Made by a program: the position numbers and the translations under genes. DNA of 61,497 nt from Dehalococcoidia bacterium (lineage in GTDB: Bacteria; Chloroflexota; Dehalococcoidia; E44-bin15), in contig DATKYK010000008.1 in the NCBI GenBank assembly GCA_035528575.1, positions 1-61,497 of the forward strand, in the 5' to 3' direction. Numbering within the stretch: position 1 is the stretch's first letter; every line of letters starts with the position of its first letter. This document shows, piece after piece, positions 43,166 through 51,436 of the stretch. The notes below the pieces were generated by a model. The model saw only the letters and a list, made by a program, of their open reading frames with translations, was not told the origin of the DNA and did no database searches.

Positions 43166-45997
43166 TCATAATTTGAGCCACGCTACCACCTCTCCGGGTA
43201 ACTGGCGCGCCGGGCCGCTTTTCGCTGTGCAGAGGGGCACCGAGTCCAGGAAAGCAGTACCGTAGTTCTTCGATTTAATCCTGCGGTCAAGCACCACGAT
43301 AGCCCCCCGGTCGCTTCTGCTGCGGATCAGGCGTCCGAAGCCCTGCTTGAACCTTAGAACTGCCTGGGGCAGTGCATATTCGTTGAAGGGATCATTGAAG
43401 AACTCGGAGCGGGCCATAAATATCGGGTCGGTGGGCACGCTGAAGGGAAGCCTCGCCATCACCAGCACGCTCAGCGCCTCGCCTACCACATCGATGCCCT
43501 CCCAGAGGCTTGCGGTGCCCAGTAGCACGGACTGGGGATTGCTTTTTAAGGACTGGAGAAGCTGCCGTGGGGAGCCATCGAGCCCCTGCCCCAGAACGAG
43601 GATGTCTTCCCCCTGGAGGGGTGCACGGATAGCCTCATAGCTTGCCCGTAGTGCCGCATGGGAGGTGAAAAGGGCGAGAGTTCTTCCGCCGGTGGCACGG
43701 CATAGGTCGATTAGAACCTGCTCCACTGCTTGCTGATAGCCCGGCTGACCTGGCTCCGGAATGTCATCCGGGATATATACCAGCGCTGCTCCCATGTAAT
43801 CGAAGGAAGAGCCCAGTAGGAGCTCGCCAGTATCTTCAAGACCCAGTCGCCCCTTTATGTACTCGAAGTGTCCCTCGGTGCTTAACGTGGCGCTGGTGAG
43901 CACCACGCATTCCTTCCGCGAGAAGAGCTCATCTTTTAGGGCTGGCCCCACATGAAGCGGCGCCGCACACAGGGTAAGTATGTCGCCTATTGAAGAGAGC
44001 CAGTGGATCGTTTCTCCCTTTTGGCTCTCACTCTCCTCCCCCTCTACCTGTTGATGGATTGTGGAATCAATTCGATGGCGCAGCTCGCTGCCGCGATAGA
44101 TTAGGGATGAAAGCTCAACCATCAGGTTTTCGTGGTCCAGGGTGTCGGATAAAGGCTCCAGCATCGAATAAAGGCGATTTAGCGCGGAATCGATCTGTCC
44201 CAGTGCCAGGCTCAGGTTCTCCGCGGCGAGTGCTACGTTGCGCCAGTCGGGCTGGCTGAGCACCGTCCTGGTAAGGCGCAACCGATGCTCATACCTGCCC
44301 TTACCCTCAGCATGGGCCTCCAAAAAATGCCGGATAATTTCGAAGAACTCGATGACTCGCTCACGGCCGTGTTCTATAGTACGATGAATGCTTTGAGCTA
44401 ACTCCTCTATCTCCTTCTGGCGGGATGGTGAAATGGAACTCCCTCTAAAGTAATCGCCCAACTGGAAAAGAAGCCCGGCATTATACGCCCCCACCGCCGC
44501 TTCGCTTTTTCCGCTCAAGAGATTTAGATAGCTAGCTAGGTCGCGCTCTCTCACCTCAAAGCCCCATTGCTCCGTAGCCTCTTCCTCAAGATGGTGTGCC
44601 TCATCGATGATGAGGTGGCTGTATTCGGGCAGAATAGTGCTCCCGGTGGCGATCTGGGAGAGTAACAGGGCGTGATTGGCAACGATAAGGTGTGCCCCCT
44701 CTGCCTTTCGCCTCGCCCGGTAGAGGAAGCAGTGCCCTCGCCTCTGGTAGGGGCACTGGCCTCCAAGGCAGCTCTCCGCCTGGGCGCAGACCCGATTCCA
44801 GATAGGGATTTCCTCTGCTCTCAGGTTGATCTCCGCCCGATCCCCGGTGGGGGTTGTTGCCAGCCAAACCAGTGTGCGCAATATCAACCTGACCTCCTCT
44901 AGGGAGAATGCTTGGTTCCTTCTTAGCAGATTCCATCGCCTGAGACATAGGTAGTTATTTCGCCCCTTAAGCTGCGCATATCGGAGGGAGCCTGATTCCA
45001 GCGCCCTAGCCAGGTCGGGTATGTCCTTTTTTGTCAGTTGCTCCTGCAGGTTTATGGTGTTTGTCGAGATAACTACGGGAACGTTATTCTCAAGGGCGAA
45101 AGAGATGGCTGGCAGGAGATAAGCAATGGACTTTCCCGTTCCTGTGCCCGCCTCCACTATAAGGCGCTCACCCCGGTTAAGCGTTCCCGCTACTGCCTGC
45201 ATCATCTCTACCTGCTCAGGGCGATGCTCGAATTGAGGGAGTGCCTGCGCTACCGCACCATCCCTTCCCAGCATTCCAGTCAACTCCTCCAGGTCCAGGG
45301 GTTTGCGCTCTGGATTGGGGACTAGGCGCTCTTCTTTCTGGCGCGCCTGACTGAGGACATTGAGCTCCAATTCGCCAACCGGTGAAAAGACATCTCCCAG
45401 CTTTTCCCCTGATATCCGGCGAAAGAGGTGAGCCAGCGGCCAATCCATACCAGTACTCAGCCGATCGAGCTCAGCAATGATAGAGGTGTCAAGGCCCTGG
45501 GCTTTATCGAGGAGCGCCAGAAATACATCCTTGGCCGTTGTTGCGTCGGGAAGGGCGCGGTGGTGAATGGGGGAAGATACATTAAGCTCCACGGCTATCG
45601 CGGAGAGGCGGTAGTCGGAGAGCGTTGGCAGCAGGATTCTGGCGAGCTCGAAGGTATCGTATACTCTATTTTCTAGGCTTATTCCCTTTTCGGAAAGGAA
45701 GCCTAGGTCGAAGGTGGTGCTCTGCCCTACAATGGGGTGGTCGCCGATGAAGGAGACCAGATTGCCGAGAACCACCGCCAGCGGAGGGGCAGCCTCCACC
45801 TCTCGGGGGGTGATCCCGGTTAGTATTTGTATACCATAGGGCAAGGGGCGATAGGGCTTCACCATGGTGTGGAAGGTGTCAACCACCTCGTCACCACGAA
45901 ACTTGACCGCCCCGATCTCAATAATCTCATCCCTTGTTGGGTCCAGCCCTGTGGTCTCCAGGTCAAGGGAAACGAGTGTCTCATCCATCGTGGCCAT
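43166..45997 (-). CDS. dinG: DinG-family helicase with N-terminal DnaQ exonuclease
   Basis: A 943-residue fusion. Residues about 5-170 are a DEDD 3'-5' exonuclease (SLDLETTGLDPTRDEIIEIGAVKF, and YDTFELARILLP onward to HRALPDATT). Residues about 240-943 are an XPD-like superfamily 2 helicase: Walker A VEAGTGTGKSIAYLLP, DEAH box LIIDEAHHLEEEA, GTASLWEGIDVVGEALSVL and FGRLIRSRSDRGAIVVLDRR. An iron-sulfur cluster site is suggested by CAQAESCLGGQCPYQRRGHC (four Cys). It acts in repair, unwinding D-loops or R-loops. Start: ATG at 45997 or the ATG three codons later. It follows the first VTT gene. Confidence 0.92.
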   Translation of the reverse strand: MATMDETLVSLDLETTGLDPTRDEIIEIGAVKFRGDEVVDTFHTMVKPYRPLPYGIQILTGITPREVEAAPPLAVVLGNLVSFIGDHPIVGQSTTFDLGFLSEKGISLENRVYDTFELARILLPTLSDYRLSAIAVELNVSSPIHHRALPDATTAKDVFLALLDKAQGLDTSIIAELDRLSTGMDWPLAHLFRRISGEKLGDVFSPVGELELNVLSQARQKEERLVPNPERKPLDLEELTGMLGRDGAVAQALPQFEHRPEQVEMMQAVAGTLNRGERLIVEAGTGTGKSIAYLLPAISFALENNVPVVISTNTINLQEQLTKKDIPDLARALESGSLRYAQLKGRNNYLCLRRWNLLRRNQAFSLEEVRLILRTLVWLATTPTGDRAEINLRAEEIPIWNRVCAQAESCLGGQCPYQRRGHCFLYRARRKAEGAHLIVANHALLLSQIATGSTILPEYSHLIIDEAHHLEEEATEQWGFEVRERDLASYLNLLSGKSEAAVGAYNAGLLFQLGDYFRGSSISPSRQKEIEELAQSIHRTIEHGRERVIEFFEIIRHFLEAHAEGKGRYEHRLRLTRTVLSQPDWRNVALAAENLSLALGQIDSALNRLYSMLEPLSDTLDHENLMVELSSLIYRGSELRHRIDSTIHQQVEGEESESQKGETIHWLSSIGDILTLCAAPLHVGPALKDELFSRKECVVLTSATLSTEGHFEYIKGRLGLEDTGELLLGSSFDYMGAALVYIPDDIPEPGQPGYQQAVEQVLIDLCRATGGRTLALFTSHAALRASYEAIRAPLQGEDILVLGQGLDGSPRQLLQSLKSNPQSVLLGTASLWEGIDVVGEALSVLVMARLPFSVPTDPIFMARSEFFNDPFNEYALPQAVLRFKQGFGRLIRSRSDRGAIVVLDRRIKSKNYGTAFLDSVPLCTAKSGPARQLPGEVVAWLKL

Positions 45998-46066
45998 ATC
46001 TCCAACACCACCTAGGTTCTAACAAAGCTGTGTCTTATATCGAGCGATACCGCCATGAATATCGAT

Positions 46067-46789
46067 TCATGCCTTAAGTCGCCGCCACAGTATTATGATA
46101 CTCACGGTCATAACCGCCAGACTAACACCGACGATTACCCAGCTCCACCATGGTAGCCCGCTCCACCATTCTCGCCCGCTCAATATCTCCCATCCCTTAT
46201 AGGCCAGATAGCACCCAATGAGCGTCTTTGGCAAGCGTCCCGCGATGGTCGCCAGCAGGAATTTCCAGAAGGAGAACCGTAATGCTCCGGCGGCGATGCC
46301 AGCGACGTCGAAAGGAAGTGGGGTGAGGGCGAAGATAAATATAGTCGCACTGCCGTGGCGCCTCATCCAGTTCTCAGCCATTGTATACAACTTTGACTGC
46401 TCGTGAGTGATGATTGCGGCGCCTCCATAACCAGCAAGGTATGCGGTAGATTCACCCAGCCCACCACCAATAGTCGCTGCAACTGCCACCAGAGCCCAGT
46501 CGAGGGCGGGGTTGGCAGCGATGACCCCGATGATGGCGAAGCCGGGCAAGGGGAAAATAACAGTGGTGCTGGTTATAAAAGATACGATAAAGGCGCCAAT
46601 AGTGCCATACTCCTCAAACCCTTTCATATATGGCCAGAGGCGATATATAGCATAGCAAAGGGCTGCTACCGCGATAAACATCACAGCTCCCAGCAGCCAC
46701 CTAGTCTTTCCGCTTATCTCCCGTGGCTGGGAGATATGACGAACCATGCTAGCTAACAATGTGTTAGCGCCTTGCCATGGTCGAAACAC
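46067..46789 (-). CDS. VTT/DedA-type membrane protein, paralogue 1
   Basis: A 240-residue membrane protein of the VTT (SNARE-associated, DedA-like) family, thought to be scramblases or half-transporters. Key segments are TTVIFPLPGFAIIGVIAA, the re-entrant GGGLGESTAYLAGYGGAAI, and FIFALTPLPFDVAGIAAGALRFSFWKFLLAT. The start is a GTG at 46789 with GGAGG six bases away, although the frame is open to an ATG at 46807. The neighbouring paralogue has exactly the same length and start architecture. It is followed by dinG on the minus strand. Confidence 0.88.
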   Translation of the reverse strand: MFRPWQGANTLLASMVRHISQPREISGKTRWLLGAVMFIAVAALCYAIYRLWPYMKGFEEYGTIGAFIVSFITSTTVIFPLPGFAIIGVIAANPALDWALVAVAATIGGGLGESTAYLAGYGGAAIITHEQSKLYTMAENWMRRHGSATIFIFALTPLPFDVAGIAAGALRFSFWKFLLATIAGRLPKTLIGCYLAYKGWEILSGREWWSGLPWWSWVIVGVSLAVMTVSIIILWRRLKA

Positions 46790-46885
46790 GGTGAGCCTCC
46801 AAAACATCCCTGATAAGGTAACAACATAGTATCGCTTTTATCACGATATGCTCCGTAGCGGTATATACAATCATGCAAATCATCT

Positions 46886-47608
46886 TCATCCCTGCCTACG
46901 CTTCCATATTACTATGATGCCGACGATAATAACCGCCACGCCAACACCGATGATGACCCAGCTCCACCACGCGAGCCCGCTCCACCATTCGAGCTCGCTC
47001 AATATTTCCCATCCCTTAAGGGCCAGATAGCACTCGAGAAGCGACCGTGGCAGGCGTCCTGCAAGGGTGGCCAGCAGGAATTTCCAGAAGGGGAATCGCA
47101 GTGCCCCGGCGGCGATTCCCACAACGTCGAAAGGCAGCCAGGTAATGGAGAAGATAAATATGGTCGCACTACCGTAGCGCCCCATCCAGTTTTCCGCCCT
47201 CTTATACCTGGTTGAGTGTTCTGGAGCTATGACCACTGCGCCGCCGTAGCCAGCAAGGTATGCTGTAGATTCCCCAAGCCCCCCGCCGACCGCCGCTGCC
47301 AGTGCCACCAGAGCCCAGTTAAGGGAAGGATCGAGAGCGATAGCCACTATTGCAGCGATACCCGGTATTGGGAAGATAATAGTGCTGCTGGAGATGAATC
47401 CCACCAGGAAGGCGCCAAGATACTTATACTCCTTAAACTCTCCAAAGTAGTCGTAGAGGTGATAGATGCCATAGCAAATCAGAGCAATCAGGATGGCAAT
47501 AACGGCTAATAGCAGCCACCTCTTCGTCCCTCTCAGTTCCATTAGCCAGAAGATGCGCTGAAGTAGGCTTGAGGAAGAGGTTTTAACCCTTCGCCATGGT
47601 CTGAACAA
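46886..47608 (-). CDS. VTT/DedA-type membrane protein, paralogue 2
   Basis: The second 240-residue VTT protein, clearly homologous to the one at 46067-46789 (FRPW start, GGGLGESTAYLAGYGGA, FDVVGIAAGALRFPFWKFLLAT, AWWSWVIIGVGVAV end). The frame is open to 47824, but that extension is ispE read in another frame. The TTG at 47608 has GGAGG six bases upstream, exactly as in the paralogue, and overlaps the ispE end by 26 bases. The pair looks like a tandem duplication. Confidence 0.88.
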   Translation of the reverse strand: MFRPWRRVKTSSSSLLQRIFWLMELRGTKRWLLLAVIAILIALICYGIYHLYDYFGEFKEYKYLGAFLVGFISSSTIIFPIPGIAAIVAIALDPSLNWALVALAAAVGGGLGESTAYLAGYGGAVVIAPEHSTRYKRAENWMGRYGSATIFIFSITWLPFDVVGIAAGALRFPFWKFLLATLAGRLPRSLLECYLALKGWEILSELEWWSGLAWWSWVIIGVGVAVIIVGIIVIWKRRQG

Positions 47609-48473
47609 GATAAGCCTCCAGCCCCTCTCTTCTGAGGGAGCGATATAGCTTTTGCCCTTGAGCCTTACCCTGCACCATGGTGAAGAGGGTTGGGCCCGAG
47701 CCGGCGAGGTGAACATTGTCGGCTCCCAGCGCGAAAAAGCGCTGCCAGTATTCCTCCAGCCCTGCATAGGTGGCGAAGGCGATCCTCTCGAAGGCGTTGA
47801 AAAAGGAGGAGGGCGGAGGCTCACCCACCTGATGAAGTGAAGCTACCATACTCCTGGTGAATTGCCCCTCGCTGAAGCAGGATGGGTCCAGTGAGGCGTA
47901 GAGGCTCTCCGTTTTACGTGATGGGATAGAAACGGGTGGCCTGAATAGCAATACCTGTGAAGGGGGGAAGGTGGGTAGCGGGCTAATCCTCTCACCACGT
48001 CCTTCCCCGAGGGCGGTGCCTCCATAGAGGAAGAAGGCGGTATCGGAGCCGAGCCTCGATGCCAATGGCAGCATTTCATCCAGCGACAACCCCAGTCCCC
48101 ACAGCTCGTTCAGCGCTCTTAAGGTTGCCGCGGCATCGCTTGCACCGCCGCCCAGCCCTGCGGCTATCGGAATGCGCTTTCTAATGGAGATTGCCGCCCC
48201 CTGCCGTGAGCCAGCGACTTCCTGAAGCAAGTTAGCTGCCTCCGTCACCAGGTTTGGTGGTTTTTCGTACTTTGGGGAGGGTGGGGAGAGTGCCAGGTCG
48301 GGATGGTTGCAATCCAGGCTTATACCGCGATGCTCTGCCAGGGACTCAAAAGAGAGCGTATCTTTGAGGTCGATCTGCTGGAGTACGGTGGCAACCTCGT
48401 GGTAACCATCGGCACGCCTGCCCAGCACCTCGAGGGTCAGGTTGATCTTTGCATAGGCAGAGACGGTTAGCAT
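47583..48473 (-). CDS. ispE: 4-diphosphocytidyl-2-C-methyl-D-erythritol kinase
   Basis: IspE is the GHMP kinase of the non-mevalonate isoprenoid pathway. Motifs: SAYAKINLTLEVLGRRADGYHEV at the start, the phosphate loop IPIAAGLGGGASDAAATLRALN, and the C-terminal GSGPTLF. 296 residues, normal. It follows rsmA, a common bacterial neighbour, and is overlapped by the VTT gene. Confidence 0.95.
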   Translation of the reverse strand: MLTVSAYAKINLTLEVLGRRADGYHEVATVLQQIDLKDTLSFESLAEHRGISLDCNHPDLALSPPSPKYEKPPNLVTEAANLLQEVAGSRQGAAISIRKRIPIAAGLGGGASDAAATLRALNELWGLGLSLDEMLPLASRLGSDTAFFLYGGTALGEGRGERISPLPTFPPSQVLLFRPPVSIPSRKTESLYASLDPSCFSEGQFTRSMVASLHQVGEPPPSSFFNAFERIAFATYAGLEEYWQRFFALGADNVHLAGSGPTLFTMVQGKAQGQKLYRSLRREGLEAYLVQTMAKG

Positions 48474-48551
48474 CTTTTTTCCGCACTTATAAAACGTCTC
48501 TTCATATAGGACGCTCTCAAGACGATCTATGTAGTCTACACTAATAGGGCA

Positions 48552-49397
48552 TTAGTCCGGTTTAGAAAACACGCGATAAACCTGGGCCCAATCCTCCAGG
48601 CTTAGCGTCTCGGCGCGCCGACTCGGGCTTATCCCCGCCTGCTCCAGCAGGGCTTCGGCCTCACCCGCCGCCATCTCCAGACCCAGCGCCAGGGAATTTC
48701 GAAGTTTTTTACGTGGCGCTCTGAAACCGCCGCGAACGACACTAAAGAATTTGGCTTCATCTGTCACATCAACCGGGGGGTGCTCGTACAGGTCGATGCG
48801 CATAATAGCGGAGTCTACCTTGGGCTTGGGGTAGAAGCTCTTTGCCGACACGTAGTCCATGATAATGGGCTTGCCATAGAATTGCACGCTGATGCTAAGC
48901 AAGCTCATTCTCCCCGGCGGGGCCACTATAGCCTGAGCTACCTCCTTTTGCAGGGTAACTACCATAGAATGGGGCTTAATCCGGGACTCCAGAAAGTGGC
49001 GCAGCACTGCAGTTGCGATGTAGTAAGGTAGGGTGCCTACTACTTTATATCGGGTTTCAATATCCAGTAACGATGACGGGGCACATTCCAGGACATCGGT
49101 ATTGATAATGGTAACATTAGGCCAGGAGGTGAGATTTTCCTGGAGGGCGGCAGCCATCCTGGTATCGATCTCGACGGCGATAACCCTGCCTGCTCCCTTC
49201 GCCAGCTCCCTGGTTAATATGCCCAAGCCGGGCCCCACCTCAACCACGGTATCAGCGGTGGTGAGCTCTGCTGCCGAGATCAGCCTCCTTAGCACCTGCT
49301 CGTCGACCAGGAAATGCTGCCCCAGACCCTTCTTTGCCTGAAGGTCGAGACGACGCAGTTCTCGCTTGGTTCGGTTGAGCAGCAACCCTCTGTCCAT
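48552..49397 (-). CDS. rsmA: 16S rRNA (adenine(1518)-N6/adenine(1519)-N6)-dimethyltransferase
   Basis: RsmA (KsgA) dimethylates two adenines at the 3' end of 16S rRNA. Motifs: KKGLGQHFLVDEQVLRRL, VVEVGPGLGILTREL, AVEIDTRM, then KVVGTLPYYIATAVLRHF and the C-terminal PKVDSAIMRID. The catalytic NLPY motif reads TLPY here, an unusual change. 281 residues. The ATG at 49397 lies only five bases beyond the T-run of the SRP RNA terminator and shows no ribosome site, so it may depend on read-through from the RNA promoter or start further inside. Confidence 0.93.
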   Translation of the reverse strand: MDRGLLLNRTKRELRRLDLQAKKGLGQHFLVDEQVLRRLISAAELTTADTVVEVGPGLGILTRELAKGAGRVIAVEIDTRMAAALQENLTSWPNVTIINTDVLECAPSSLLDIETRYKVVGTLPYYIATAVLRHFLESRIKPHSMVVTLQKEVAQAIVAPPGRMSLLSISVQFYGKPIIMDYVSAKSFYPKPKVDSAIMRIDLYEHPPVDVTDEAKFFSVVRGGFRAPRKKLRNSLALGLEMAAGEAEALLEQAGISPSRRAETLSLEDWAQVYRVFSKPD

Positions 49398-49402
49398 ATA
49401 AT

Positions 49403-49409
49403 AAAAAAA
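49403..49409 (-). terminator. T-run ending the SRP RNA
   Basis: Seven Ts on the minus strand directly after the closing GCACGGCC of the SRP RNA helix. The rsmA ATG follows after five bases. Confidence 0.75.
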
Positions 49410-49680
49410 GGCCGTGCACCCACTGTCGACCCTGCCCCCTGGCTTGCCCCCTGCCAGCCAGCTCTGACCAGGCAGCCCTGCGGCACCCAGAAGACGCTAC
49501 TTACCGCTGCTTCCTTCCGGACCTGACGGGGTTCATAGCCTACTGCCGCGCAGGACCCAGTCTTCAACGCCACTTAGTAGAGACAGTCCCAAAGGGCTCA
49601 AGACCTCGAGAGGGAGTTCCGCCCCGCTATAGCGGATTGCGGGTACAGGGCACCGCTAGCTCCCCGCCTAGCACGACCTC
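49410..49680 (-). ncRNA. ffs: Signal recognition particle RNA, large bacterial type
   Basis: On the minus strand the domain IV motif GTCAGGTCCGGAAGGAAGCA (49537 to 49518) is unmistakable. The 5' half carries the Alu-domain text of large Gram-positive type SRP RNAs, including CCCTGTACCCGCAATCC. The ends pair: GGTCGTGC at the 5' end with GCACGGCC at the 3' end, followed by seven Ts. The length is about 270 nt. A perfect promoter stands at the right distance. Confidence 0.95.
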
Positions 49681-49686
49681 GTTCTG

Positions 49687-49715
49687 ATACTAGCCTACAC
49701 ATAGTCCGTTGTCAA
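49687..49715 (-). promoter_or_regulatory. Promoter of the SRP RNA gene
   Basis: On the minus strand TTGACA (49715 to 49710), 17 bases, TAGTAT (49692 to 49687), with transcript start near 49680, the 5' end of the RNA. Confidence 0.8.
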
Positions 49716-49756
49716 GCCACCGCCAAAACTGATCTCGTTCAGATAAAAGGGGAGTC

Positions 49757-49773
49757 CCCCGACATAATCGGGG
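49757..49773. repeat. CCCCGA palindrome
   Basis: CCCCGA-cataa-TCGGGG. Same family as the palindromes inside the MITE at 6341-6468 and at 40472. Confidence 0.6.
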
Positions 49774-49908
49774 TAAAAACACATAACAGGGCAGGTGGGA
49801 ATAAATAGGTTCCTCCTTTCCAGATTCCTGTGAGCGAGGAGTATTAACCATCAACCATCACCAATCCCCGATTACTATCACTAATCCCTAATTCCCCAGT
49901 GTGACATG

Positions 49909-50036
49909 GGGATTGCCGCGCAATGACGATATGGGGTATGTTCAACTGTCATTGCGAGGACCCCGACGTGTCGGGGGACGTGGCAATCTCATTGATGTTC
50001 TGTCACGATACGTGGGGATTGCCGAGCAATCCATCC
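49909..50036. repeat. Dispersed 'attgcc-gcaatgac' repeat cluster
   Basis: Three related segments: gattgccgcgcaatgac at 49912-49928, gtcattgcgag (49948-49958) joined through CCCCGACGTGTCGGGG (49961-49976) to gtggcaatctc (49980-49990), and gggattgccgagcaatcc (50014-50031). The arms are inverted copies of each other. Similar strings are common in intergenic DNA of several anaerobe genomes. Confidence 0.6.
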
Positions 50037-50354
50037 TGTCTATTTACATAGGTACAACCGAGGGTGAAAAGGCTTTTTCGTGCAGACTCCTGTCGATGGT
50101 TGGCAACACGCCAACCGTGGGAATTGAAGTATCTAATGCCGCTCGGGGTGAGCCCTTCGGCTAACTCAGGACGTACTTATCGGAAAGTGAACTGCCCCTC
50201 GACACGCTCAGGGCCAGCGGACTAGACTCCATTTTCGTAGCAATCTAACATGCCGCTTGCTGGCGGCACCACCGATGATGAAAATGTCGCATGTTTGCCC
50301 TGGCCTTGTCTGTCAGTGCTATGGAAGCAGGAACCCGGAGCCCGATGAGCCTGG

Positions 50355-50374
50355 ATTCCCGCCTGCGCGGGAAT
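50355..50374. repeat. dRS3-like palindrome (ATTCCC-N8-GGGAAT)
   Basis: ATTCCC (50355-50360), GCCTGCGC, GGGAAT (50369-50374). This fits the consensus of the neisserial dRS3 element, but such text is also found in unrelated genomes, so only the pattern is claimed. Confidence 0.55.
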
Positions 50375-50396
50375 GACATGGGCGTTTCATCTTATC

Positions 50397-50419
50397 CCGA
50401 GGCCGACAGGTCGGCCGAC
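50397..50419. repeat. Dispersed 23-bp palindromic repeat, copy 2
   Basis: Identical over 23 bases to 2709-2731. The neighbouring text (an ATTTTCGTGGCAAtgAC-like string) also resembles the surroundings of copy 1, so the repeated unit may be about 60-100 bases. Confidence 0.7.
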
Positions 50420-50530
50420 GCTTCGGCCCATATCAGGGCTCTATTTTCGTGGCAATGACAAAGAAAGTCGTTTTATTTTCTCGGCAATAACAGCAGGCTG
50501 TCAACCTTCTATCTGAATTAGGTCGAAGCC

Positions 50531-50560
50531 TTGCCTGTAAATGAGTTCTTCGTGTAGAAT
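50531..50560 (+). promoter_or_regulatory. Promoter of galU, implying a leaderless transcript
   Basis: TTGCCT (50531-50536), 18 bases, TAGAAT (50555-50560). The GTG at 50567 and the ATG at 50570 lie 6 and 9 bases after the -10. Confidence 0.6.
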
Positions 50561-50566
50561 GAGAGG

Positions 50567-51436
50567 GTGATGGAGATCCGCAAGGCGGTAATCCCGGCAG
50601 CCGGTTGGGGCACAAGGTTCCTGCCGACGACTAAGGCCATCCCCAAGGAAATGCTCCCTCTGGCGGATAAGCCCCTTATACAGCATGTGGTTGAGGAGGC
50701 TAAGGCCTCGGGTATAGAGCGGATCATCATTGTAACCTCCTCGGGGAAAAGCGCCATTGAGGATTATTTCAGCCGGAACCGGGAGCTGGAATCTGCTCTT
50801 CAGCAAAAGGGCGAAACGGAGCTACTGGAGGAGGTGCGGCGCGTTGCCGCGCTGGCCGATATATCCTTCGTCAGACAGGAGGAGCCACTCGGGCTGGGGC
50901 ATGCCATTCTCGCCACCAGAGAGCTGGTGGGCGATGAGGCGTTTATCGTTTCTCTGCCCGATGACATCTTCGATACCGAGCCTCCTCTCATTAAGCAGAT
51001 GCTTGAGGTGTATCGGCGCTACAGGGGGAGTGTGATAGCCCTCCGGCGGGTGGCGAGGGAGGATGCCAGAAGATACGGTATGGTTAGGCAAGAGCAATTG
51101 GCGGAGCGGGTATATCGTATCCTGGACATGGTGGAAAAACCGGCGCCCGATGAAGCGCCCTCGGACCTGGCGATAATGGGCAGATATGTTCTAACCCCCG
51201 AGATCTTCGCCGCATTAAGAGCCACTCCGCCGGGAAGAGGGGGAGAGATTCAGCTAACCGATGGCCTGGCGCTCTTACTCAAGCAGCAAGCGATCTATGG
51301 CTATGCGTTTGACGGTACATATTACGATGCTGGTAAGCCATTGGGATTACTTGAGGCCTCTGTGTCACTGGGACTACGCCACCCCGGAATGGGCGCCGAA
51401 TTCAGGGAATATCTGAAGAAGCTAGACTTGTACTAA
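50567..51436 (+). CDS. galU: UTP-glucose-1-phosphate uridylyltransferase
   Basis: GalU makes UDP-glucose for envelope and storage polysaccharides. Motifs: [20 protein letters not shown] and [35 protein letters not shown], and SLPDDIFD in the metal site, then [14 protein letters not shown]. 289 residues from the GTG at 50567, or 288 from the ATG at 50570. Its TAA (51434-51436) overlaps the stop of the convergent lepA by two to three bases. Confidence 0.95.
   Translation: MMEIRKAVIPAAGWGTRFLPTTKAIPKEMLPLADKPLIQHVVEEAKASGIERIIIVTSSGKSAIEDYFSRNRELESALQQKGETELLEEVRRVAALADISFVRQEEPLGLGHAILATRELVGDEAFIVSLPDDIFDTEPPLIKQMLEVYRRYRGSVIALRRVAREDARRYGMVRQEQLAERVYRILDMVEKPAPDEAPSDLAIMGRYVLTPEIFAALRATPPGRGGEIQLTDGLALLLKQQAIYGYAFDGTYYDAGKPLGLLEASVSLGLRHPGMGAEFREYLKKLDLY

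Larger units (their letters stand above)
49716..50530. other. Repeat island between the SRP RNA and galU
   Basis: About 800 bases with no credible gene. Frames such as 49901-50164 on plus run through repeats. The region collects at least four dispersed repeat types: CCCCGA palindromes (49757-49773, 49961-49976), long repeats containing GGGGATTGCCGCGCAATGAC-like text, a dRS3-like palindrome (50355-50374) and the 23-bp palindrome (50397-50419). Confidence 0.7.

Noticed and set aside
49289-49573. Minus-strand ORF of 94 codons
   Set aside because: It lies across the SRP RNA and its terminator.
49901-50164. Plus-strand ORF of 87 codons
   Set aside because: Built from dispersed repeats; no ribosome site or family character.
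50355-50374. Filamentous-phage integration site, as dRS3 serves in Neisseria
   Set aside because: Only the palindrome pattern matches; there are no phage genes or integrase nearby.
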